From an uncultured Collinsella sp. (GTDB lineage Bacteria > Actinomycetota > Coriobacteriia > Coriobacteriales > Coriobacteriaceae), in the NCBI GenBank assembly GCA_958413895.1, contig CATYVQ010000004.1:67856-131855 (forward strand): 64,000 nucleotides of DNA, written 5' to 3'. This document shows positions 51,641-58,778 of this stretch, one piece after another (the first letter of the stretch is position 1; each line of letters opens with the position of its first letter). The position numbers and the translations under genes are program-made. The notes under the pieces were generated by a model. That model was not told the origin of the DNA. It saw only the letters and a list, made by a program, of their open reading frames with translations, and searched no databases.

Positions 51641-52786
51641 ATGGACCTTGCCGATATTCGCCAAGCCATCGACGGCATCGATACCACGCTCCTCAATAGC
51701 TTTGTCGAGCGCATGGATATTGCCACCGAGGTCGCCAAGTCAAAAATCGAGATGGGCAAGGCCGTCTTCGACCCCGCCCGCGAGCGCTCCAAGCTCAACA
51801 ACCTTGCCGGCCGCGCGCCCGAGCGCTACGAGGCGCAGACCATCACGCTGTTCCGTCTCCTCATGAGCATGAGCAAAGCCGAGCAGCAGCGCTACATCAA
51901 CGAGCTCAAGGGCATCACGATCTCGCAAAAGGCACACGCCACGGCTGTAGCCTTCGATACGCCCTTCCCCCAGACGGCCAGCGTTGCCTGTCAGGGTGTG
52001 GAAGGCGCCTACAGCCAGATCGCCGCGTGCAAGCTCTTCGACGTACCCGACATCGCGTTCTTCGACACCTTCGAGGGCGTCATGCGCGCCGTGCGCGACG
52101 GCTTCTGCGAGTTTGGCGTGCTGCCCATCGAAAACTCCACCGCCGGCTCGGTCAACGCCGTCTACGACCTGCTCGCCCAGTTCGACTTCCACATCGTGCG
52201 TTCGCTGCGCCTCAAGATCGATCACAACCTGCTCGTCAAACCCGGCACCAAGCTCGCAGACGTGCGTGAGGTCTACAGCCATGGCCAGGCCATCGCCCAG
52301 TGCGCCGGCTTTATCGAGGCCCACGGTCTGCACGCCACCAAGTACCCCAACACCGCCATGTCGGCAGAGATGGTCGCCAACTCCGAACGTACCGACGTCG
52401 CCGCCATCGCCTCGCGCAGCTGTGCGGCGCTCTACAGCCTGGAGGTGCTGGAGCCCAACATCCAGGACTCGGACAACAACTACACGCGCTTTGTCGTCAT
52501 CAGCCGCGAGCCGCGCGTCTACCCCGGCGCCAACCGCACCTCACTCATGATCACCACGGCCAACGAGCCGGGCGCGCTCTATCGTGTACTCGAGCGCTTC
52601 TACGCCCTCAACATCAACCTCATCAAGCTCGAGAGCCGCCCCATCCCCGGTCGCGACTTTGAGTTTATGTTCTACTTTGACCTGGACTGCCCCTTTGGCA
52701 GCAAGGCCCTCGACGACCTGCTCGATTCCATCGATGACGTGTGCGAGAGCTTCACCTACTTTGGCAGCTACACGGAGGTGCTCTAG
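51641..52786 (+). CDS. pheA: Bifunctional chorismate mutase / prephenate dehydratase (P-protein)
   Basis: Makes phenylpyruvate from chorismate. Residues 1-85 are an AroQ-type chorismate mutase (LADIRQAIDGIDTTLLNSFVERMDI). The prephenate dehydratase domain (about 105-280) has VACQGVEGAYSQIA and LPIENSTAGSVNAVYD. An ACT domain (about 295-375) carries the Phe-sensing segments NEPGALYRVLERF and ESRPIPGRDFEFMFY. As the only chorismate mutase in the operon it also feeds TyrA. ATG 51641 has AAAGGGG five bases upstream. Confidence 0.96.
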   Translation: MDLADIRQAIDGIDTTLLNSFVERMDIATEVAKSKIEMGKAVFDPARERSKLNNLAGRAPERYEAQTITLFRLLMSMSKAEQQRYINELKGITISQKAHATAVAFDTPFPQTASVACQGVEGAYSQIAACKLFDVPDIAFFDTFEGVMRAVRDGFCEFGVLPIENSTAGSVNAVYDLLAQFDFHIVRSLRLKIDHNLLVKPGTKLADVREVYSHGQAIAQCAGFIEAHGLHATKYPNTAMSAEMVANSERTDVAAIASRSCAALYSLEVLEPNIQDSDNNYTRFVVISREPRVYPGANRTSLMITTANEPGALYRVLERFYALNINLIKLESRPIPGRDFEFMFYFDLDCPFGSKALDDLLDSIDDVCESFTYFGSYTEVL

Positions 52787-54037
52787 ATGACCGACACCGC
52801 CGCAACCCGTCCCTACGGCGTGCTGGGCCGCGTGCTGGGCCACAGCTACACCCCGACCATCTACAAGGAGCTCGCTGGGCTCGAGTACGTGCGCTTTGAG
52901 CGCGAGCCCGAGGATCTTGCGGCCTTTATGACCGGCAACGAGTGGGAAGGTACCAACGTGACCATCCCCTACAAGCGCGCCGTCATGGAATACCTGGATG
53001 AGCTGAGTCCCCTGGCCGAGCGCATGGGCAACGTCAACACCATCACACGCCTGCCCGATGGCCGCCTGCGCGGCGAAAACACCGACTACTTTGGTTTTCG
53101 GTGCCTGGTCGAGGAGTTAGGCGTAGAGGTTGCCGGCAAGAAGGTCCTCGTGCTCGGTGCCACCGGTGGTGCCGGCACTACGGCCAGCATGGTACTCGAC
53201 GACCTGGGCGCCATCGTCGTACCCGTGGGTCGCACAAGCGAGGTCAATTACGACAACATCGCGCAGCAATCCGATGCCGCGCTGCTCGTCAACTGCACGC
53301 CTGCCGGCATGTTCCCCCACTGCCCCGACGCCCCCTGCACGCTCGAAGGACTCGATGCGCTCGAAGGCGTCATCGACATTGTCTACAACCCCGCCCGCAC
53401 GGGTCTGATGTTCGAGGCCGAGCGCCGCGGCATCCCCTACATCGGCGGACTGCTGATGCTCGTGGCACAGGCGGCACAGGCCGTCGAGCGCTATACCGGC
53501 CAGGTCACCCCGCGCGAGCGCATCCTGGACGTAACGGAGCGCCTGTCGCGCCATGAGCAGAACATCGCCCTGATTGGCATGCCGGGCTCGGGCAAGACCC
53601 GCGTGGGCGAGCAGATCGCTCAGCTCACGGGCCGCGAGCACATCGACCTAGATCGCGCCCTCGAGGAGCGCCTGGGCATGCCCTGCGCCGATTTTATCGT
53701 CAAGTGCGGCGAGGCGGCCTTCCGCGAGCAGGAGACGGCAGCGCTGGCCGACATCTCCAAGCGCAGCGGCTTGGTGCTCTCCACCGGCGGCGGCGTGGTT
53801 ACGCGCGACGAGAACTACCCTCTGCTGCACCAAAACAGCCAGATCGTGATGCTCAACCGCAAGCTCGACGAGCTCGCCCACAAGGGCCGCCCCATCACCG
53901 CGCGCGACGGCATCGACAAGCTGGCCGAGCAGCGTATGCCGCGCTACCGCGCCTGGGCCGACTACATCATCGACTCACGCGACTGCGCCGCCAACACCGC
54001 CCGTGCCATCCTCGACACCCTCCCACCCGCTCTCTAA
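52787..54037 (+). CDS. aroE-aroK: Fused shikimate dehydrogenase / shikimate kinase
   Basis: One 416-residue protein with two enzymes of consecutive steps. Residues 1-245 are AroE: the HSYTP substrate loop, catalytic Lys in NVTIPYK (63), Asp in ENTD (100) and the NADP fold VLVLGATGGAG. Residues 258-416 are AroK: Walker A GMPGSGKT (264-271), shikimate-binding FREQE (312-316) and STGGGVV (332-338), then the lid region KGRPIT. The start ATG abuts the pheA stop (TAGATG). No frameshift or internal stop breaks the join, and the linker is short. Confidence 0.95.
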   Translation: MTDTAATRPYGVLGRVLGHSYTPTIYKELAGLEYVRFEREPEDLAAFMTGNEWEGTNVTIPYKRAVMEYLDELSPLAERMGNVNTITRLPDGRLRGENTDYFGFRCLVEELGVEVAGKKVLVLGATGGAGTTASMVLDDLGAIVVPVGRTSEVNYDNIAQQSDAALLVNCTPAGMFPHCPDAPCTLEGLDALEGVIDIVYNPARTGLMFEAERRGIPYIGGLLMLVAQAAQAVERYTGQVTPRERILDVTERLSRHEQNIALIGMPGSGKTRVGEQIAQLTGREHIDLDRALEERLGMPCADFIVKCGEAAFREQETAALADISKRSGLVLSTGGGVVTRDENYPLLHQNSQIVMLNRKLDELAHKGRPITARDGIDKLAEQRMPRYRAWADYIIDSRDCAANTARAILDTLPPAL

Positions 54038-54039
54038 CC

Positions 54040-54080
54040 AAAACCACTACAAAGGGGACAGGCACCTTTGTGGTGGTTTT
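54040..54080. repeat. 16-bp inverted repeat with GGGGACAGGCACC core between aroE-aroK and aroQ
   Basis: Left arm AAAACCACTACAAAGG (54040-54055) and right arm CCTTTGTGGTGGTTTT (54065-54080) pair with one mismatch; the loop begins GGACAGG. The right arm ends in TTTT, so it could stop transcription. The core GGGGACAGGCACCTTTGT has the look of a dispersed REP-like palindrome. Confidence 0.6.
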
Positions 54081-54101
54081 CCAATCACAAAGGAAGCAAC
54101 C

Positions 54102-54539
54102 ATGAAAGCACTCGTCATCAACGGCCCCAACCTCAACATGCTCGGCATTCGCGAACCGGACATCTATGGCAGCGACAACTACGACCGCTTAGTGCAGATC
54201 TGCCAGGAAGCGGGCGCTGCACAGGGCTTCGACGAGGTCGAGGTCTTCCAGTCTAACCACGAGGGCAGCATCGTCAACAAGATCCAAGAGGCCTACGGCA
54301 AGGTCGACGGCATCGTCATCAACCCGGCGGCTTACACGCACACGAGCGTCGCGATCCTCGACGCCCTCAGGGCCGTCGCCATCCCTGCCGTCGAGGTCCA
54401 CATCAGCGCCGTCGAAACACGCGAGGACTTCCGCCAGGTGAGCTACGCCCGCCTAGCTTGCTTCGCCACCATCACCGGCGAAGGCCTGCAGGGGTATGCC
54501 CACGCGCTGGAGCTGCTGAAAGAGCATCTGCTACACTAA
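54102..54539 (+). CDS. aroQ: 3-dehydroquinate dehydratase, type II
   Basis: Converts dehydroquinate to dehydroshikimate through a dodecameric enzyme. The N-terminal motif is INGPNLNMLGIREPDIYG with catalytic Tyr near residue 23, and FQSNHEGSIVNKIQEA and NPAAYTHTSVAILDAL follow; HISAV contributes the catalytic His. The length of 145 residues is normal. ATG 54102 has AAAGGA about seven bases upstream. It is the last gene of the aro set and completes the pathway to chorismate, separated from aroE-aroK by a palindrome. Confidence 0.97.
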   Translation: MKALVINGPNLNMLGIREPDIYGSDNYDRLVQICQEAGAAQGFDEVEVFQSNHEGSIVNKIQEAYGKVDGIVINPAAYTHTSVAILDALRAVAIPAVEVHISAVETREDFRQVSYARLACFATITGEGLQGYAHALELLKEHLLH

Positions 54540-54617
54540 TCTTTGGGGTAAATAAGCCAGTGGCGTTTATCCCGAATCATTTGTAACTGTCCAATTGACA
54601 TACAAAGGAGTATATCC

Positions 54618-55742
54618 ATGTCCCAGTTCGATTACCTTGTCGTCGGTGCCGGCCTCTCTGGCGCCGTCTTCGCCAACGCCGCCAAGCGCGCCGGCAAGTC
54701 GGTCCTAGTCATCGACCGCCGCGATCACATCGCCGGCAACATCTATACCGAGGACGTCGAGGGCATCCAGGTCCACCGCTACGGTGCGCATATCTTCCAC
54801 ACCTCCATGAAGGACGTCTGGGACTACGTAAACCGCTTCGCCGAGTTCAACAACTACGTCAACTCGCCGGTCGCCAACTTCCACGGCAACATGTACAACA
54901 TGCCCTTCAACATGAACACCTTCGCTAAGATGTGGCCGGGCGTCGTCACGCCGGCCGACGCCAAGGCCAAGATCGCCGAGCAGGTGGCCGCCGAGAACAT
55001 CGGAGAGCCGGCCAACCTCGAGGAGCAGGCGCTGTCGCTCGTCGGCCGCGACATCTTCGAGACGCTCGTGAAGGGCTACACCGAGAAGCAGTGGGGCCGC
55101 GACTGCAAGGACCTGCCCGCCAGCATCATCAAGCGCCTCCCCTGCCGTTTTACCTACGACAACAACTACTTCAACGACCGCTACCAGGGCATCCCCATGG
55201 GCGGCTACACCAAAATGGTCGCCAACATGCTCGAGGGCATCGAGGTGCGCTGCGGCGTGGAGTACAAGGAGCTGGTCGCCGCCGAGCCAGATATCGCCGC
55301 CAAGACGATCTACTGCGGCCCCATCGATGCGTTCTACGACTTCAAGCTGGGCACGCTGGAGTACCGCAGCCTGCGCTTCGAGACCGAGACGCTCGACGAG
55401 ACCGACCATCAGGGCGTGGCCGTGGTCAACTACACCGAGCGCGAGGTCCCCTACACCCGCATCATCGAGCACAAGCACTTTGAGTTCGGCACGCAGGAGA
55501 AGACCGTCATCACGCGCGAGTACCCGGCGGATTGGAAGCCCGGCGACGAGCCCTACTACCCCATCAACGACACCAAGAACGAGGCCCTCTACAAGCAGTA
55601 CGAGGAGCTGGCGGCGCAGGAGGGCGACGTGGTCTTCGCCGGTCGCCTGGGCGGCTACAAGTACTACGACATGGACAAGGCCATCGCCGCCGCCTTCGAG
55701 CTCGTCCGCAACGAGCTGGGTGTGGAGCCCACGGAGTCGTAA
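54618..55742 (+). CDS. glf: UDP-galactopyranose mutase
   Basis: FAD enzyme that ring-contracts UDP-galactopyranose to UDP-galactofuranose, the donor for galactofuran polymers. The FAD motif VVGAGLSGAVFANAAKRAG is at residues 7-25. Substrate residues are in VHRYGAHIFHT and KQWGRDCKDLP, and the C-terminal RLGGYKYYDMD is intact. The length of 374 residues is normal. AAAGGAG precedes the ATG. It shares the GC-rich codon style of the aro genes, but functionally belongs with the GlfT2-like genes at 58.8-63.8 kb. Confidence 0.97.
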   Translation: MSQFDYLVVGAGLSGAVFANAAKRAGKSVLVIDRRDHIAGNIYTEDVEGIQVHRYGAHIFHTSMKDVWDYVNRFAEFNNYVNSPVANFHGNMYNMPFNMNTFAKMWPGVVTPADAKAKIAEQVAAENIGEPANLEEQALSLVGRDIFETLVKGYTEKQWGRDCKDLPASIIKRLPCRFTYDNNYFNDRYQGIPMGGYTKMVANMLEGIEVRCGVEYKELVAAEPDIAAKTIYCGPIDAFYDFKLGTLEYRSLRFETETLDETDHQGVAVVNYTEREVPYTRIIEHKHFEFGTQEKTVITREYPADWKPGDEPYYPINDTKNEALYKQYEELAAQEGDVVFAGRLGGYKYYDMDKAIAAAFELVRNELGVEPTES

Positions 55743-55784
55743 AAGCCCAACAGCCAAAGGCTGATAGCCATTCTGGGATGTAGA

Positions 55785-55820
55785 AAGTCCGGTGCAGCAT
55801 CGCTGCATCGGACTTATTGT
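55785..55820 (+). terminator. Hairpin after glf, probable terminator
   Basis: AAGTCCGGTGCAGC / GCTGCATCGGACTT (14 bp with one G-T) around a three-base loop, 43 bases after the glf stop, followed by ATTGTTG. The T-tract is moderate. Confidence 0.6.
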
Positions 55821-55849
55821 TGAGGGAGCACTGCACGCGCACGCGTCCC

Positions 55850-55883
55850 AAAAAGCAAAGACCCGGCACAATAACCGGGTCTT
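55850..55883 (-). terminator. Intrinsic terminator after tRNA-Arg(TCT)
   Basis: Minus-strand stem AAGACCCGG / CCGGGTCTT with an eight-base loop, followed by TGCTTTTTGGG, 13 bases past the tRNA 3' end. Confidence 0.8.
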
Positions 55884-55895
55884 CAAAAACTCTAT

Positions 55896-55972
55896 TGGTG
55901 CTCCATGGCGGATTCGAACCGTCGACCTTGGGATTAGAAGTCCCCTGCTCTATCCAACTGAGCTAATGGAGC
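55896..55972 (-). tRNA. tRNA-Arg, anticodon TCT
   Basis: Cloverleaf on the minus strand: acceptor GCTCCAT / ATGGAGC, D-arm GCTC..GAGC, loop CTTCTAA with anticodon TCT, T-arm GACGG-TTCGAAT-CCGCC (imperfect first pairs), discriminator A and encoded CCA. It reads AGA and AGG codons. A TATAAT box at 56018-56023 lies about 45 bases upstream without a clear -35. Confidence 0.93.
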
Positions 55973-56025
55973 ATAAGGCCGCGCGTCCAAGCGGGTACAA
56001 GTTCACACGGCTAATAAATTATAAC

Positions 56026-56793
56026 CTACTTGAACTGGTCGTGGTATGCCTTGCAGACCTCATCCACGGGGCCATCCATACGCAGGTCGCCCTTCTCGAT
56101 CCAAACAGCACGCTGGCAAATACGCTCAACCTGCTCCATGGAGTGAGAAACGAACAAAACCGTGACGTCGCCACTCTCGATAAAGTGCTGAATGCGGCGC
56201 TCACATTTCTGCTGGAAAAAGACATCGCCAACAGAAAGCGTCTCATCAACAATCAAAATATCGGGCTCGGTAATCGTGGCGATAGCAAAGGCGATACGCG
56301 CGACCATACCCGACGAGAAGTTCTTCAAGGGCATGTCAACGAAGTCTTTAAGCTCAGCGAACTCAATGATCTCGTCAAAGCTAGCGTCAATAAACTCCTT
56401 CGTGTATCCAAGCAGCGCACCGTTCAGATAGATATTCTCACGCGCGGTAAGCTCAGGATCGAAACCAGCGCCGAGCTCAATCAGAGGTGCAATATTGCCG
56501 TGGACCTTAACCTCGCCCTCACTGGGCTCCAAAACGCCAGCAATGATCTTGAGCATCGTAGACTTACCGGAACCGTTAGTACCAACAAGGCCAACGACCT
56601 CGCCGCGATGCACATTAAACGAAATGTGCTTAAGCGCACGGAACTCCTCAAAGAACAGCTCGTGCTTGGCGAGCTTAATAAAGTACTCCTTGAGATTCGT
56701 AAGCGACTCGGACGCCATGTTAAAGATCATGGTGACGTCTTTGACCTCAACAGCAAGGGGCTGCTTGCTGTAATCAATAGCAGATTCAGTCAT
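56026..56793 (-). CDS. tagH: ABC transporter ATP-binding protein for surface polysaccharide export (TagH/Wzt type)
   Basis: ATPase of a teichoic-acid or O-antigen type exporter. Walker A is GTNGSGKST (71-79), the signature is FSSGM (159-163) and Walker B/Glu is ILIVDETLSVGD (Glu184). At 255 residues there is no C-terminal carbohydrate-binding domain. The N-terminal loop with FEEFRALKHISF is typical of the family. ATG 56793 has AGGAG eight bases upstream. It follows tagG, and the pair forms the exporter for the neighbouring glycan genes. Confidence 0.94.
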   Translation of the reverse strand: MTESAIDYSKQPLAVEVKDVTMIFNMASESLTNLKEYFIKLAKHELFFEEFRALKHISFNVHRGEVVGLVGTNGSGKSTMLKIIAGVLEPSEGEVKVHGNIAPLIELGAGFDPELTARENIYLNGALLGYTKEFIDASFDEIIEFAELKDFVDMPLKNFSSGMVARIAFAIATITEPDILIVDETLSVGDVFFQQKCERRIQHFIESGDVTVLFVSHSMEQVERICQRAVWIEKGDLRMDGPVDEVCKAYHDQFK

Positions 56794-56805
56794 GAACAGC
56801 ACTCC

Positions 56806-57651
56806 TTAGATGTAGAGAATAAACTTGTGCTCGGTCTTATGAAACACGGTGTAGCCAATAGCAAGAGCAAGAACAGCCCAAACAACACACAGCCCAAAGG
56901 TAAGCGCAGAGGGCATGGTATTAAACAGGAAAATATCGCGCATAAACTGAAGGTAGTTGTACATGGGATTGACAACCACGAGCACCTGAATCCAATGTGC
57001 CATCTGGCTAATGAAGTCGGTCGTCCAGAAAATCGGCGTCAGATACATCCAGGCCGTGATAACAACGGTCCACAGGTGCATAACATCGCGGAAAAAAACC
57101 GCCAACGCAGACAGCATCATGCCCAAGCCCATGCAGAAACACATAAGCAGGAGCAAGCAAACCGGCAGCAGAATTAAATGCCAGGTGGGAAGCACGTGGA
57201 ACCAAAGCATAACCAAGGCGACAGCAACCAAAGAGAAGGCGAAGTTAACGAGCGAGAACAGCACCTTCTGCACCGGAAAGACCCAACGGTGCACCTTGAC
57301 CTTCTTAAGCAGCGAGGAAGCCCAAATGATGGACATAAGCGCTTGGTTCGTCGACTCGGACATGACAGAGAAAGTCACGTTACCGACAATCAAGTAAAGC
57401 GGATACATTTCGGGCGTAATAGAACCATTGCGACCTTGCGCGAAGATTGTCGAGAACACAATCGACATAACAACCATCATCAACAGCGGATTGAGGACGG
57501 ACCATGCCACGCCCAAAACACTGCGACGATATTTGATTTTAAAATCTTTGGTGACAAGCTGCTTAAGAATGAACTTGTCCTTTTCAAAATCATTTTTAGC
57601 GTGAGAGGCCGGTTTAGCCACCGCTTTCTGACTCTCTACGTTGTCAGCCAC
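56806..57651 (-). CDS. tagG: ABC-2 type permease for surface polysaccharide export (TagG/Wzm type)
   Basis: Membrane subunit of the exporter. Six hydrophobic helices are visible after a 50-residue cytoplasmic N-terminus; ABC-2 features are TKDFKIKYRRSVLGVAWSVLNPL before helix 1 and FFRDVMHLWTVVITAWMYLTPIFW in the C-half. The chosen start is GTG 57651, seven bases after AAGGAG; an in-frame TTG/ATG start further up has no site. The length is 281 residues. It lies divergent to the GT2 gene across a 160-base gap. Confidence 0.93.
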   Translation of the reverse strand: MADNVESQKAVAKPASHAKNDFEKDKFILKQLVTKDFKIKYRRSVLGVAWSVLNPLLMMVVMSIVFSTIFAQGRNGSITPEMYPLYLIVGNVTFSVMSESTNQALMSIIWASSLLKKVKVHRWVFPVQKVLFSLVNFAFSLVAVALVMLWFHVLPTWHLILLPVCLLLLMCFCMGLGMMLSALAVFFRDVMHLWTVVITAWMYLTPIFWTTDFISQMAHWIQVLVVVNPMYNYLQFMRDIFLFNTMPSALTFGLCVVWAVLALAIGYTVFHKTEHKFILYI

Positions 57652-57812
57652 GGACCATCTCCTTGTCTCGTAAAACATAACAGTGGAAAGTATAGCCCTA
57701 CCACGTAGACGATAACTCACCGCAACAAATCTGGAGAACTAACCCATATCTAATCAAAGGGGCAGGCGATAGGTATACTTTCGACCAGATGAGTCATTAA
57801 AGGAGGTCCTAC

Positions 57813-58742
57813 ATGGACTATTCGAGTACCGCCGTCATAATCCCCTGTTACAACGAAGCGTTGACGATTGGCAAAGTTGTCGACGATTTCCATCGAGAGC
57901 TGCCCGGCGCAACTGTCTATGTTTACGACAACAACTCGTCCGATGACACTTCACAAGTCGCCAAGCAGCACGGGGCTACGGTGCGCCACGAGCCTAGGCA
58001 GGGCAAAGGCAACGTGTGCCGCCAAATGTTCCGTGATGTCGACGCCGAATGCTATCTAATGGTTGATGGAGACGACACTTACCCCGCCGAGGCGGCAAAG
58101 GCGCTTTGCGAGCCCATCCTTAACGGCGAAGCCGATATGACCGTTGGCGATCGCCTGTCAAACGGCACCTATGCCGAAGAGAACAAGAGGGCCTTCCACG
58201 GCTTTGGCAACAATCTTGTTCGCACCATGATCAAGTGGATTTACGGCTACAGCTTCGACGACGTGATGACCGGCTACCGAGCCATGAGCAAACCCTTCGT
58301 CAAGACCTTCCCCGTTTTGAGCGAGGGCTTCCAGATTGAGACCGAGCTCTCCATCCACGCTGTCGATCACCGCTGGCGAATTAAAGACGTGCCGGTGGAG
58401 TATCGCGATCGGCCCGCAGGCTCCGAGTCCAAGCTCAACACCGTTAGCGACGGCATCAAGGTCATCGCAATGATTGGAACGCTCTTTAAAGACTATCGTC
58501 CGCTCAAGTTATTTACACTTATAGCGCTCATCTTCGCCATCATAGGCCTTGCCCTCGGAATTCCAATTGTTATGGAGTACTTCCAAACCGGCTTAGTCCC
58601 CCGTTTCCCCACGGCCATACTTGCGGCCTCATTCATGTTCCTGTGTGGGTTGAGCCTAGCAACGGGACTAATCCTCGACTCAGTTGCAAAAGTCGAAAGA
58701 AAACAATGGGAGTTACAAGCCTATAAAACCTATTCAAAATAA
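57813..58742 (+). CDS. GT2 family glycosyltransferase with two C-terminal membrane helices (polyprenyl-phosphate sugar synthase-like)
   Basis: DPM1/DPG-type enzyme that transfers a sugar from a nucleotide donor to a polyprenyl phosphate. The GT-A fold starts VIIPCYNEALTIGKVVDDF, the metal motif is DGDDTY (86-91), and the acceptor-side DDVMTGYRAMSK follows. After residue 225 two helices (about 230-255 and 268-292) anchor it. A perfect ribosome site AAAGGAGG precedes the ATG, and TATACT at 57774-57779 may be its -10 box. It probably supplies a lipid-linked sugar for the neighbouring polymer. The sugar is not determined. Confidence 0.88.
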   Translation: MDYSSTAVIIPCYNEALTIGKVVDDFHRELPGATVYVYDNNSSDDTSQVAKQHGATVRHEPRQGKGNVCRQMFRDVDAECYLMVDGDDTYPAEAAKALCEPILNGEADMTVGDRLSNGTYAEENKRAFHGFGNNLVRTMIKWIYGYSFDDVMTGYRAMSKPFVKTFPVLSEGFQIETELSIHAVDHRWRIKDVPVEYRDRPAGSESKLNTVSDGIKVIAMIGTLFKDYRPLKLFTLIALIFAIIGLALGIPIVMEYFQTGLVPRFPTAILAASFMFLCGLSLATGLILDSVAKVERKQWELQAYKTYSK

Positions 58743-58778
58743 GAAGAGGTCCGGACTTAATCCGGACCTCTTCTTATT
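58738..58778. terminator. Bidirectional terminator shared by two convergent genes
   Basis: An 18-bp perfect stem (AATAAGAAGAGGTCCGGA and its complement) around a five-base loop, with A/T tails on both sides. The stop codons of both convergent genes (TAA 58740-58742 on plus, TAA 58774-58776 on minus) lie inside the arms. Confidence 0.92.

Noticed and set aside
54705..55886. 393-codon open frame on the minus strand
   Set aside because: Antisense to glf; valine/leucine-rich shadow starting in the intergenic hairpin.
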